Assembly: GCA_023436305.1 (NCBI GenBank)
Contig: JAEZJQ010000137.1
Coordinates: 1 to 28,937, forward strand
DNA length: 28,937 nucleotides
Direction of reading: 5' to 3'
Source of the DNA: Bacillota bacterium
GTDB taxonomy: Bacteria > Bacillota > UBA4882 > UBA8346
Both the position numbers and the translations under genes were made by a program. This document shows positions 1 to 8,037 of this stretch, piece by piece; within the stretch, counting starts at the first letter, position 1, and each line of letters opens with the position of its first letter. Below the pieces are notes generated by a model. It saw only the letters and a list, made by a program, of their open reading frames with translations. It did no database searches and was not told where the DNA came from.

Positions 1-10
1 CGCGGCGGTA

Positions 11-784
11 TTAATTTTTCCGCTCCAGATTTTGCATGGTAAACACCGAAGCCGGGATGGATTCATCCAGTTTGATGTTGGTGAAGATCATCTCCGTATA
101 GGTATTCTGCTTTAATTTATCCTCCATCCGGGTCTTGGTCACATAGAAACGGTCTCCGATCTGCTTGATATCGGAAGAATACGATACTTTCAGCAGTTTG
201 CCGCTTTTAGCGTACATCTCCTGCCGTAACACCACATAGCGCTCCCGGTCGATCCACAATTTACGAATAAAGTAATTGGCATCCGCTTGTTTGGCTTTCA
301 ATTCCAGTACATAAACAGCCCGTCCATCGATCTGATCGGTACCGGTGACAGTTGCGTCATATCGCTCCAGAAGTTTCATCCGTTCGGTGCTGTCGGAGTA
401 AGATAAATCGCTTCCCATAAAGCTCTGGCGTAACATATGGCCGGAAATTTTAATGGTCTTTTCGGCGGAAGGCAGGTACATCCAAAGATTATCCCCCAAC
501 CGGAGCATGGAGGTGCCTTTATCCCGGGGTGGGCTTAAAAAAACGGCAAATGATTTTTCCTGGCCCTCGCCGTACAGTTTCATGGCCTTGGTGTCCACCC
601 GGTCTTTTTGATGAATCACCATCTGGGCATCATAGATGACGCTGCCCGGCGCCTGATTATAGTCTACTTTATTGATGATATCGGCAGCGCTCTCATTCCC
701 GTAAACTCCGGCGCCCGCCATCGAAATCATCCATACAGCCAACAACAGACTCGCAATTCCCATTCCATACAACCATCGTTTCAT
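11..784 (-). CDS. LolA-like outer membrane lipoprotein-sorting protein
   Basis: This is a secreted protein of 257 residues with an N-terminal signal peptide (KRW, then a hydrophobic stretch to about residue 29). The body carries the signature of the LolA-like 'outer membrane lipoprotein-sorting' family: GTSML at 90-94, LWMYLPS at 100-106 and SFMGSDLSYSD at 121-131. Family members form an open beta-barrel that binds lipid or lipoprotein outside the inner membrane and work with a MacB/LolE-type ABC transporter. An AAGGAG site precedes the ATG by about 10 bases. The gene starts 15 bases after the adjacent permease stop, as the last gene of a six-gene operon. The role in carrying lipidated cargo to an outer membrane is inferred from family and context. 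The product family is confident; the cargo is unknown. Confidence 0.85.
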   Translation of the reverse strand: MKRWLYGMGIASLLLAVWMISMAGAGVYGNESAADIINKVDYNQAPGSVIYDAQMVIHQKDRVDTKAMKLYGEGQEKSFAVFLSPPRDKGTSMLRLGDNLWMYLPSAEKTIKISGHMLRQSFMGSDLSYSDSTERMKLLERYDATVTGTDQIDGRAVYVLELKAKQADANYFIRKLWIDRERYVVLRQEMYAKSGKLLKVSYSSDIKQIGDRFYVTKTRMEDKLKQNTYTEMIFTNIKLDESIPASVFTMQNLERKN

Positions 785-799
785 TATATTCCGCTCCTT

Positions 800-2026
800 T
801 CAGTCTTTGCGTAATGCTTCGGTGGGCTTAAGCCGCACTCCGTTCAAAGCCGGCAGCAGTGAGGCTAAAATTGCGGCTGCCAGGCCTAAAATCAACGCTT
901 TTAGAAAGATTCCAATGTTGAAAGTACCGTAAATCATATTGGCAACCACAATCGGCATCCCTTCCAGGCTGCTTCCCAGATTGATCCCGTATTTGGATAG
1001 CCAAAAGGCCACCAATCCGCCACCGGCCAATCCCAAGACGGTTCCGATAAATCCCAAAAAGAAACCTTCGATGGTAAATAGCGCGGTGATTTCTTGTTCG
1101 TGCATGCCCATGGATTTCAGCAAGCCAATCTCGCCCTTCCGCTCGAAAACAGCCATCATCATCGTATTGGCAATCCCTAAAGCCGCCAGAAAAATGAAAA
1201 CCAATTGCATGATGGTGGAGACTACCGTGACGATCCCGGTAAAAACAGGCGCAAAACCAATCTCATCCCAGCGTTTCAGCAATAATTCCTTGGATCCGGG
1301 TATTTTTTTCAGCCGTTCCAGTAAAGCGGGGGCTTTATCACCGGACTCGCCGTATACCAGGATCTCGCTAACCCGATCGGTCATATCCAGAAGCTCCTGG
1401 GCTGAGGCCAGTGAAATATAGAAGGTTTTGTTCAATTTGCCGTTTTGCATGTCAAACAGCCCAACCACACGGTAATTCAAGGCATAGGTTGAGTTATACA
1501 GGGTCCTGGAAAGTAAAGTCACCTCATCGCCGGTTTTCAGGCTTAAACTTTCGGCGAGTTTCCTGCCCACCATGATTTCATCCCTGGCTTCTGGTTTCAG
1601 CAGACGCCCGTCATAAATATAATTCTTGAAGTTGAGGTTTTTTAAGTCTTCTGCTTCAATCCCATATCCCAGTCCTTCTTTGTTTTCTTCACCACTGGCT
1701 TGATAAACCAGGCTGGGAAATCGTAGCCGGCCTACCACCGTGACAACTCCGGGCACTTTCGAGACATCTTTTTTCTGTTGCTCAAAGTCCGTCACATTAC
1801 CGGTCAGAGACATCATTCGTTCCTTGGTCTCATAATCGGCGGAAGTAATCCGGACATGGCCGGTGGTTTTAATGCTTTCGCTCAGGAGGTTGTTGAACAT
1901 CCCTCCCAGAAACGAACTGCTCATCATTAATACAAATACGCCAAGAAAACTGATAATAATCGTTAACACGCTGCGGCGCAGGTTCCGGAAAATATTACGG
2001 AACGCAATTTTAAACAGATCGCTCAT
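800..2026 (-). CDS. FtsX/MacB-type ABC transporter permease (LolC/E-like)
   Basis: Inner-membrane permease of 408 residues with the MacB/LolE layout: one N-terminal membrane helix (about 20-42), a large extracytoplasmic MacB_PCD domain (about 43-265), then three membrane helices of the FtsX domain at the C-terminus. The cytoplasmic coupling segment ERKGEIGLLKSMGM follows the second helix, as in this family. Such mechanotransmission transporters pull lipoproteins or other substrates out of the inner membrane rather than pumping small solutes. Its ATG overlaps the stop of the upstream permease (ATGA), with a GGGGGAG site just before it, so translation is probably coupled. It pairs with that permease and the ATPase to form a LolCDE-like complex. 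The substrate is not shown by the sequence. Confidence 0.88.
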   Translation of the reverse strand: MSDLFKIAFRNIFRNLRRSVLTIIISFLGVFVLMMSSSFLGGMFNNLLSESIKTTGHVRITSADYETKERMMSLTGNVTDFEQQKKDVSKVPGVVTVVGRLRFPSLVYQASGEENKEGLGYGIEAEDLKNLNFKNYIYDGRLLKPEARDEIMVGRKLAESLSLKTGDEVTLLSRTLYNSTYALNYRVVGLFDMQNGKLNKTFYISLASAQELLDMTDRVSEILVYGESGDKAPALLERLKKIPGSKELLLKRWDEIGFAPVFTGIVTVVSTIMQLVFIFLAALGIANTMMMAVFERKGEIGLLKSMGMHEQEITALFTIEGFFLGFIGTVLGLAGGGLVAFWLSKYGINLGSSLEGMPIVVANMIYGTFNIGIFLKALILGLAAAILASLLPALNGVRLKPTEALRKD

Positions 2027-3261
2027 TTATCTCCCCCCGTTCCCCGGATGGCATCCACCGGCTGCATCCGCGCCGATTTCAACGCCGGATAAACCGCTGA
2101 GATTACCGCCACGCCGATGCCCATCAAAAAGTAAAGCAAAACCTCAAACGGTTCCAAATATGCGTAAAGTTTCCCGGCAATCGGCACGCTTCCCATATTA
2201 CTCATAAAATCCACCCCCAGCGGGATTCCTTGCCATTGAAAATAGCCGACAATAGAACTGCCCAGCACCACTGCTACAACACTCCCCAGTATCCCGATCA
2301 TCGCTCCCTCAATCAAGAATAGCCGTACAATCTCACCCCGCCGGACTCCCAGCGCCATTAAATTGCCGATCTCCCGCTTCCGTTCCATCATTGCCATCAA
2401 CATGGTGTTCATAATTCCCGCCGCAGCCATCAGCAAGATCATCACCATCAAAACACTAATAATCCGGCCGCGAAACTCCACCAACTCGATGTAGTCACTG
2501 GCATAATCCCGCCAACTGGCCACTTTGACTTGATCCGGAAATCTTTGTTTTCCAAACTGCTGTTTAAAGGCGTCAATCCGGGAATTGTTCCGTAAAGCCA
2601 CCGCAATATCGGTGACACCCGTGAAACTCAAGAATTCCCGGGCAAACTTAAGCGGCACCCAAAAGCCGCCCGTATCCAAAACCGGATTCCCGGTTTCAAT
2701 CAGCCCTTTGATCTCCAAGTCGTAAGCATTCATCCCCATTTGCGCGGCCTGGGAAATTACCGTCACACTATCACCCGGCTTAAGACCGAGCAATTTGGCC
2801 AGATCCTTTCCAATCACGATGCCCTCTTCATCCGGAGCCAAATAATGGCCTTGGACGATCCCTTGGGAGCGGTTGAATACCTGGTCCTCCATCCTTGGGT
2901 CAACTCCCAGCCCTATCGCCCGAATCTCGTCGGAACCATTACTGAGACTGCTATGAAAAGCGATTCGCGGTGAATATGCCTTGACATTGGGAGTATCTTT
3001 TAAAATTGGCAGGATCTTGCCATCCTCCTTGATGGGATAATCCAGCGGATTCTCGAGATCTTCCAGGTTATAGTCTTGGCTCACTATTTTTAACGAACTG
3101 GAATCGGTTTTGATGAACATATTGCCCATCTGCCATTCCATCCCTTTATTGACACCATTGGCCACGATGGATAACAAAACGCCCCAAAATACCGCCAGTA
3201 CGGTGATCATGGTCCGTTTCCGGTTGCGAAAGACATTTTTAACCGCCATCTGAATCAGCAC
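2023..3261 (-). CDS. FtsX/MacB-type ABC transporter permease (LolC/E-like)
   Basis: Second permease, 412 residues, with the same topology as its neighbour: helix 1 at about 15-35, a MacB_PCD periplasmic domain, and three C-terminal helices with the coupling motif MERKREIGNLMALGVRRGE. The two permeases differ clearly in sequence, suggesting a heterodimer as in LolC plus LolE rather than a recent duplication. The start is GTG, seven bases after AAGGAGG. It begins 34 bases after the ATPase stop and overlaps the next permease by four bases. It is inferred to move a lipoprotein or lipid toward the LolA-like protein encoded at the operon end. Confidence 0.88.
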   Translation of the reverse strand: MLIQMAVKNVFRNRKRTMITVLAVFWGVLLSIVANGVNKGMEWQMGNMFIKTDSSSLKIVSQDYNLEDLENPLDYPIKEDGKILPILKDTPNVKAYSPRIAFHSSLSNGSDEIRAIGLGVDPRMEDQVFNRSQGIVQGHYLAPDEEGIVIGKDLAKLLGLKPGDSVTVISQAAQMGMNAYDLEIKGLIETGNPVLDTGGFWVPLKFAREFLSFTGVTDIAVALRNNSRIDAFKQQFGKQRFPDQVKVASWRDYASDYIELVEFRGRIISVLMVMILLMAAAGIMNTMLMAMMERKREIGNLMALGVRRGEIVRLFLIEGAMIGILGSVVAVVLGSSIVGYFQWQGIPLGVDFMSNMGSVPIAGKLYAYLEPFEVLLYFLMGIGVAVISAVYPALKSARMQPVDAIRGTGGDK

Positions 3262-3295
3262 GATAACTCCTCCTTCCCGAATTGTACACTTGGGA

Positions 3296-3988
3296 TTACG
3301 AGACTCGGTTCTCCTCGCCGTCGATCCGGCCGTCCTTCAACCGGATCACCCGGCGGGCTCGTTCAATGACCATCCGGTCATGGGAGGAAAAGATAAAGGT
3401 AATTTGTTTGCGCCGGTTTAATTCCTTCATCAATTCCAAGATAGACTCCCCATTCACCGAGTCCAGATTGGCCGTAGGTTCATCGGCCAGAATCACTGCC
3501 GGTTCCTTGACCAAAGCCCGGGCAATGGCCACCCGTTGTTGTTGGCCCCCGCTTAGTTCTCCCGGACGGCGCCCGGCCATTTTATCCAGTCCCACCTCGG
3601 CCAGGATTTTATTGACTTTTTCAACCCGTTCTTCTTTGGTGAATCGCTTCAATAAAGTTAACGGGAATTCCACATTTTCAAAAGCACTCAACACCGGAAC
3701 CAGATTGTAGGATTGAAAGATAAATCCCAGCCGTTCCCGGCGAAAATCCGCCTGAGCCCGGTGGTCGATGACTCCGATGTTGATTCCTTCAATCAATATT
3801 TCACCCGTGGTGGGCTGATCCAGACAGCCAATCAAGTTGAGCAATGTGGTTTTTCCGGAACCGGACGGCCCGGCCAGCACTGTAAATTCACCCTTGGCCA
3901 CGGCTAAATTGATGCCGTCCAATGCTTTGACGGATACCTCTCCGCTGCCGTACTCCTTGATCAAGTTCTTGATTTCAACCATTGCCAT
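3296..3988 (-). CDS. ABC transporter ATP-binding protein (LolD/MacB-like)
   Basis: ATPase of 230 residues that would drive the two downstream permeases. In order it has Walker A GPSGSGKTT (40-48), the Q-loop FQSYNL (from about 91), the signature LSGGQQQR (from 145), Walker B AVILADEP (164-171) and a switch histidine in SSHD, all typical of the MacB/LolD/FtsE subfamily. I place the start at the ATG at 3988, because AGGAGG lies seven bases before it; the frame is open to a TTG ten codons upstream, but that has no ribosome site. It lies 34 bases upstream of the first permease gene. Upstream, a 100-base A-rich degenerate heptad array separates it from the beta-barrel gene. Confidence 0.92.
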   Translation of the reverse strand: MAMVEIKNLIKEYGSGEVSVKALDGINLAVAKGEFTVLAGPSGSGKTTLLNLIGCLDQPTTGEILIEGINIGVIDHRAQADFRRERLGFIFQSYNLVPVLSAFENVEFPLTLLKRFTKEERVEKVNKILAEVGLDKMAGRRPGELSGGQQQRVAIARALVKEPAVILADEPTANLDSVNGESILELMKELNRRKQITFIFSSHDRMVIERARRVIRLKDGRIDGEENRVS

Positions 3989-4023
3989 TGTTTTTCCTCC
4001 TGTCGTAATAAGAGTCAAAAGTA

Positions 4024-4091
4024 GAATATTAGAAATTGAAAGTTGAAGAATATAAAAGAAAGTTGCATGTCGAAAGTCTAAAACTGAAAAT
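4024..4091. repeat. Degenerate A-rich heptad array
   Basis: The spacer between the beta-barrel stop and the ATPase gene can be cut into about ten consecutive 7-base units resembling GAAAGTT or AAAACTG (for example AGAAATT, GAAAGTT, AAAGTCT, AAAACTG). There is no open frame or hairpin. The origin is unknown. Confidence 0.4.
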
Positions 4092-5137
4092 TAAAAACTG
4101 GTTTTCAGCCCCAGGACGATTTCGCTATTGCAATTTGAGGTCAAACCGAAACTACTGCTTCCTTGGGGATAATAATTGGCCATTCCTGAGAACTCTATAT
4201 TATCGTTCAATTGATATTTTAAAACAAGGCTATATAATGCGGAATCGCTTTGTAAAACCCATATACCGCTTAAAGAAATCGTTAAGTAACCGTTGGTACT
4301 GTATCGGGTGAGAAAATAGAGTTGATTGTTGCTGAGTTTGCCGTTTTGAAAGGATTCAGCCAGGATATAAAGTCCGTTGCCGATGGGCAAAGTATAGTCA
4401 CAGCCCAACACGGAACTGAGATAGGTAGATTCTACACTGATAGATGAAATATCGTTGAACCAACCGCCTTGCGCCCAGACACCCGGAAGATCATCTCCCA
4501 ATTCGCCTTTCAACTCTAAGACACCTGCGCGGCGATCCGTGTAAATCGAGGGGACTCCTGATTGGATAACGGTTTTCTTTATCGCGTAGGCGCTGATATC
4601 AAACCGGCCAATATTAACTAAACCTTTAATCCCGTAATCACTCCCCGCCACGGTTGCGTTCCCGGCTCCGGGAGGGGCTGCCGGAACCGCCACCATTTCG
4701 ACCAGAGAAGTTCCGGAAGTATTCCATTTGACGGAGAACGCCGTGATTCCCGTTTTTTCCCCCTTGGGATCAAGAAGATTGATCATGTTGAACTGGTCCG
4801 GCAAATTGAAGAGATAACCGTTGCCCCAGGCGATATTTTGCAGGCCGACAGTGGCTTTTCCCCAGGATGGATAAAGCTCCAGGTACGCCCGGCTTACCTC
4901 GATCTTATTTTTTTCTTGCGTAACAAAATCGTTAAAGCCGGTGAGTGAGGCAAACAGGAAATAGGACTCGTCCTTCACTTTGAAATCCAGTTTCAATTTA
5001 TTCGGCGCGGTGAGATTTTGGCCATCGGTGACTTGAAGTTTATTCTCCAAATATCCGCCTATCTCTAAAGCATCGGCCGGATTGGAGCAACTGAACAGCA
5101 AACTAAACACCAGCATGAACAAACCGAGTTTTTTCAT
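4091..5137 (-). CDS. Probable outer-membrane beta-barrel protein
   Basis: No named family is recognised with certainty. The protein (348 residues from the ATG) has a signal peptide (MKKLGLFMLVFSLLFSCS, cleavage likely after ADA). It continues as a series of short amphipathic strands with alternating hydrophobic residues and aromatic ends, and finishes in LGLKTSF. A terminal Phe preceded by alternating hydrophobics is the classic outer-membrane insertion signal read by BamA. A lipobox-like LFSC is present but the -2 Phe makes lipidation doubtful. The ATG at 5137 is preferred over the adjacent GTG because of its spacing from GGGGG. It lies between tetR and the Lol-like transporter genes, suggesting it is cargo, an exporter partner or a porin for the same system. 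Another extracytoplasmic beta-rich protein is possible. Confidence 0.65.
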   Translation of the reverse strand: MKKLGLFMLVFSLLFSCSNPADALEIGGYLENKLQVTDGQNLTAPNKLKLDFKVKDESYFLFASLTGFNDFVTQEKNKIEVSRAYLELYPSWGKATVGLQNIAWGNGYLFNLPDQFNMINLLDPKGEKTGITAFSVKWNTSGTSLVEMVAVPAAPPGAGNATVAGSDYGIKGLVNIGRFDISAYAIKKTVIQSGVPSIYTDRRAGVLELKGELGDDLPGVWAQGGWFNDISSISVESTYLSSVLGCDYTLPIGNGLYILAESFQNGKLSNNQLYFLTRYSTNGYLTISLSGIWVLQSDSALYSLVLKYQLNDNIEFSGMANYYPQGSSSFGLTSNCNSEIVLGLKTSF

Positions 5138-5166
5138 CACTCATCCCCCGTTTCTAAATACACCCA

Positions 5167-5760
5167 TCAAATTTTCTGATCCGTAGTCAAAATCCCATTA
5201 TAAATAACTTTGATAATCGCATCAAAAGCATCTTTCACCGTAAAGGGCATTTCCGATAGAACTTTGGGGTTAATGACGGCCTGAACGATGTTTATAAAAA
5301 TCAGCAGGATAATTTCCTGGTTGATATCATTACGAATTAAACCTTTTTGGACTCCTTCCTGGAAAAAATCGCGGAAATTGGCCAGGATAAATTTTTCACG
5401 CGCCGACTCAAACTCCGAATAAATATGAGGGACTTCTCTTTGTAAATCTTGTAAAGGCTGTATACTGATCTTAGCGGTGAAATTCCCGAAAAACATCATG
5501 AGTTGTTTTAATCGCTCCAGGTATTCGGTTTCGGTGTTATGAATTATCCCGGTGATATTCAGCATGACTTCCTGCATCAAATTCAAGATGGCTTCCCGAA
5601 TTAAATCCTCTTTGGAGCGGAAATGTTTATACAGAGTTTTTTTACTGATACCAATACTTGAAGCAACATCATCCATGGTAATCCGTGAATAGCCATATTT
5701 TAAAAAAAGTTCCCGGGTTCCATCCAAGATTCGGTTTTTAACATTCAAATCATCGGCCAA
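5167..5760 (-). CDS. TetR/AcrR-family transcriptional regulator
   Basis: DNA-binding repressor of about 197-199 residues. The N-terminal TetR helix-turn-helix is clear: a helix with RILDGTRELFLKYGY, then ITMDDVASSIGISKKTLYKHFRSK, the canonical TetR recognition segment. The C-terminal two thirds is helical and would bind an unknown ligand and dimerise. AGGAGG lies eight bases before a TTG at 5760 but only two before the GTG at 5766, so I favour the TTG. The stop is 29 bases before the beta-barrel gene, so the regulator heads the envelope operon. Its own promoter carries nested palindromes near the start of transcription, consistent with autorepression. Confidence 0.9.
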   Translation of the reverse strand: MADDLNVKNRILDGTRELFLKYGYSRITMDDVASSIGISKKTLYKHFRSKEDLIREAILNLMQEVMLNITGIIHNTETEYLERLKQLMMFFGNFTAKISIQPLQDLQREVPHIYSEFESAREKFILANFRDFFQEGVQKGLIRNDINQEIILLIFINIVQAVINPKVLSEMPFTVKDAFDAIIKVIYNGILTTDQKI

Positions 5761-5802
5761 TTCCACACCCTCCTAAAGAAAAAATATCCGAGAACATTTT
5801 GA

Positions 5803-5817
5803 AAGTGATGTTCACTT
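5803..5817. promoter_or_regulatory. Palindrome, candidate TetR operator
   Basis: Perfect 6-base arms AAGTGA and TCACTT are separated by TGT. The site lies in the leader between the promoter and the tetR start, where a bound dimer could block transcription. Operator function is inferred. Confidence 0.45.
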
Positions 5818-5818
5818 A

Positions 5819-5846
5819 GGAAACTATTAAAGTTTCTCTAGTTTCC
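5819..5846. promoter_or_regulatory. Nested palindromes at the tetR transcription start
   Basis: GGAAACT at 5819-5825 can pair with AGTTTCC at 5840-5846, and GAAACT at 5820-5825 also pairs with AGTTTC at 5831-5836 across ATTAA. The set begins at the base next to the -10 box and covers the expected start of transcription. It is a plausible operator for the TetR protein. Confidence 0.5.
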
Positions 5847-5875
5847 ATTGTAATCACATTCGCCATCTTTGTCAA
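5847..5875 (-). promoter_or_regulatory. SigmaA promoter of the tetR-barrel-Lol-like operon
   Basis: On the minus strand TTGACA (5870-5875) and TACAAT (5847-5852) are separated by exactly 17 bases, a near-consensus vegetative promoter reading into tetR. Confidence 0.75.
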
Positions 5876-6027
5876 TGACTCTCCCCTAAAAGCAAAAAAG
5901 CATTATTGGATAATTCCCGTATCGGCCAGGAAAGACTTAGATATGCCACTGGCTTGTTGAAGAAATGAACAAAATATACGAAAAATTATTGGTGGCATAA
6001 ACATTTGACAATGACTGGGAGATAAAG

Positions 6028-6052
6028 TTTTACCGGTTATTTTATGGTAAAA
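6028..6052. promoter_or_regulatory. Inverted repeat upstream of the khtT promoter
   Basis: TTTTACC (6028-6034) and GGTAAAA (6046-6052) form 7-base arms 11 bases apart, ending just before the -35 box. It could be a protein-binding site. No regulator is identified. Confidence 0.3.
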
Positions 6053-6053
6053 G

Positions 6054-6082
6054 TTGATTTACGGGTGTTCATCATTTATAAT
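6054..6082 (+). promoter_or_regulatory. SigmaA promoter of khtT-khtU
   Basis: TTGATT (6054-6059) and a perfect TATAAT (6077-6082) are spaced by 17 bases, giving a leader of about 88 bases before khtT. Confidence 0.65.
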
Positions 6083-6176
6083 GATGGTAAGCTGCAATCA
6101 CTATTTTTATAATCATAAGCCCTATAATTTACCATTGACAGTTCTCAAAAAATAATGGTTGGGAGGAAGTTGTCTG

Positions 6177-6671
6177 ATGAAGATTCTGGAATCCGATCTG
6201 CCCGGAATTGGCCGGAAATTTCAGATTGAAGCCCGCAGCGGAGATAAACTGGTAGTTATCGTTCATGATGATGGGCGGCGCGAATTATATCATTTTTATT
6301 ATGACCATCCGGATGAAAGCATTTCCATGGTGACCCTGGATGATAATGAAGCCAGAACGATTGCGGGGATTATTGGCGGGATGTCATATAAACCCAAGGC
6401 GCTGGAGAACATCGATGTTGATTTGGATAATTTAGTCATTGAGTGGCATCGTATCGAACCTGGCTCCAAATGCATCGGAAAACCCATTGGAGAGCTCAAG
6501 GTACGCCGTAAGACCGGAGCTTCAATCATCGCGGTTGTGGAAAACAAACGCACGAAGCATATTAACCCCGGACCCGAATATGTGTTCGTCGCCGATTCAA
6601 CCTTGATTATCGCCGGAGAAAGGGAGCACCTGAAATTGTTGAAAGAACTATTATTAAATGGAGGTGAATAG
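6177..6671 (+). CDS. khtT: K+/H+ antiporter regulatory subunit, KhtT-like
   Basis: Cytoplasmic regulator of 164 residues for the antiporter encoded next. The N-terminal half matches the KhtT/AmhM-type domain (ESDLPGIGRKF, then a beta-rich segment with RRELYHFYY). The C-terminal half (about 75-160) is an RCK_C (TrkA-C) domain, with the characteristic GKPIGELKVRRKTGASIIAVV and a final INPGPEYVFVADSTLIIAG. In Bacillus, KhtT gates KhtU and its RCK_C domain binds c-di-AMP; that link is family knowledge and not shown here. The ATG at 6177 follows GGGAGG by ten bases; the frame is open to a TTG at 6159 that lacks a ribosome site. It lies 37 bases before khtU, in one operon. Confidence 0.88.
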   Translation: MKILESDLPGIGRKFQIEARSGDKLVVIVHDDGRRELYHFYYDHPDESISMVTLDDNEARTIAGIIGGMSYKPKALENIDVDLDNLVIEWHRIEPGSKCIGKPIGELKVRRKTGASIIAVVENKRTKHINPGPEYVFVADSTLIIAGEREHLKLLKELLLNGGE

Positions 6672-6708
6672 ATAAAAGATTCAATCATCTTTATACTGGG
6701 GGGGAAAC

Positions 6709-7923
6709 ATGGATACGATCATTTTTGAAGTTGGACTTGCCATTGGATTAGTTGCACTTGTGGGATTAATCTCAACAAAGCTCCGTTTTTCTGTTATTCC
6801 CTTTTATATATTAGTTGGTATGGCGGTTGGACCGCATGCCCCTCATCTGGGCATCATCGATTTGCGGTTTATTGAAAGTTCGGTATTTATTGATTTTTTA
6901 GGACGGATTGGCGTCCTATTTTTGCTTTTTTACCTAGGACTAGAGTTTTCGGTGAGCCGTCTCATGAAATCGGGCAAGTCAATCATTGTGGGAGGCTCAT
7001 TTTATTTAGCGATTAATTTCGCCGCTGGTTTGTTGCTCAGTTGGATGATGGGTTTTCCAATAAAAGAAACCCTGGTCGTTAGCGGAATCATGACCAGCTC
7101 ATCCACGGCCATTGTCGCCAAAGTTTTGGTGGATCTGAAACGGACCGCCAATCCGGAAACAGAGATCATCATGGGCATGATCATGTTCGATGATCTGTTT
7201 ATCGCGGTCCATATGTCCATCTTATCCGGGTTGATTTTGAGCGGAGCCACTTCATTATCGGGTGTACTGCTGACTACATTTGGTGCCCTCGGTTTTATTC
7301 TGCTCTTCTTATTCTGCGGGCGAAGAATCATTAAATTTATTGACAAGGGTTTAAACATTCAGTCCGCAGAACTGTTTTTACTGGTAATTATGGCCGGATT
7401 ATTTTTGGTGGCCGGTTTTTCGGAAACATTGCACGTGGCGGAAGCCATTGGCGCGTTGATGGTTGGATTGGTTCTGGCGGACTCGGTCCATGTGAAACGA
7501 ATTGAACAGATTGTGCTTCCACTCCGTGATTTTTTCGGAGCTTTATTTTTCTTTAGCTTCGGTTTGAGCATTAATCCATTGTCATTGGGGGGTGCGGTGT
7601 GGGCAGCCCTGATTGGAGTACTGTTGACCATCTTCGGCAATTTGTTCGCCGGAGCGATAGCCGGGCGGACTGCGGGAATTCCCGGCCGTTCTTCGGCCAA
7701 TATCGGCTTTACTTTGGTTTCCCGGGGTGAATTTTCGATCATTATCGCCAACATGGGGAAAGCCGGTGGATTACTGCCGAGTATTCAATCTTTCGCTGTT
7801 TTGTATGTGCTTATCTTAGCCATTCTAGGCCCATTATTGACCAAAGAATCAAAGAAGATCTATGGTTGGTCGCAAGAAATAGTGAACCGGTTCAAAAGAT
7901 TCAAAACAAGCGAGGATTCCTGA
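6709..7923 (+). CDS. khtU: CPA2-family K+(Na+)/H+ antiporter, KhtU/KefB-like
   Basis: Integral membrane antiporter of 404 residues, almost wholly hydrophobic with about 12 helices, matching the Na+/H+ exchanger (CPA2) domain. Visible family signatures are the early GMAVGP turn, GVLFLLFYLGLEFS, the unwound-helix segment SGIMTSSSTAIVAKVL, and the MFDDLFIAVH region holding the ion-binding Asp residues. It stops right after the transport domain, so the RCK sensor is the separate KhtT subunit instead of a fused tail as in KefB/KefC. A GGGGGG ribosome site precedes the ATG by four bases. It is expected to export K+ in exchange for protons under alkaline or high-K+ stress. Confidence 0.9.
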   Translation: MDTIIFEVGLAIGLVALVGLISTKLRFSVIPFYILVGMAVGPHAPHLGIIDLRFIESSVFIDFLGRIGVLFLLFYLGLEFSVSRLMKSGKSIIVGGSFYLAINFAAGLLLSWMMGFPIKETLVVSGIMTSSSTAIVAKVLVDLKRTANPETEIIMGMIMFDDLFIAVHMSILSGLILSGATSLSGVLLTTFGALGFILLFLFCGRRIIKFIDKGLNIQSAELFLLVIMAGLFLVAGFSETLHVAEAIGALMVGLVLADSVHVKRIEQIVLPLRDFFGALFFFSFGLSINPLSLGGAVWAALIGVLLTIFGNLFAGAIAGRTAGIPGRSSANIGFTLVSRGEFSIIIANMGKAGGLLPSIQSFAVLYVLILAILGPLLTKESKKIYGWSQEIVNRFKRFKTSEDS

Positions 7924-8037
7924 GTTTTAAAGAACACGGATTCCTCTTAACCACCCCTTAACTAGGCCGTAATTTATGTGCATTGACCGTCCGTAACTTT
8001 AGCCCGGTAAAAAACTTGGCGTAAGCCATCCTAATAA
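7924..8037. other. Short spacer between khtU and the insertion-element relic
   Basis: This stretch holds no open frame with a ribosome site and no recognisable element. The khtU terminator is supplied by the hairpin at the element's left end. Confidence 0.4.

Noticed and set aside
939..1421. Open frame of 160 codons on the plus strand inside the first permease gene
   Set aside because: It is antisense to a clear FtsX-type gene, has biased composition (Ser, Pro, Lys) and no family motif.
5942..5999. Distant inverted repeat TATGCCAC and GTGGCATA
   Set aside because: Eight-base arms 42 bases apart are expected by chance in a spacer of this size, and nothing else supports it.
6159..6176. Longer khtT frame from a TTG
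   Set aside because: It has no ribosome site; GGGAGG lies inside the extension and fits the ATG at 6177.
6083..6176. c-di-AMP (ydaO-type) riboswitch before khtT
   Set aside because: The leader is only about 90 bases and shows none of the conserved helices of that class.
7359..7754. Minus-strand frame of 131 codons within khtU
   Set aside because: It lies antisense to a well-supported antiporter gene and shows no recognisable domain.
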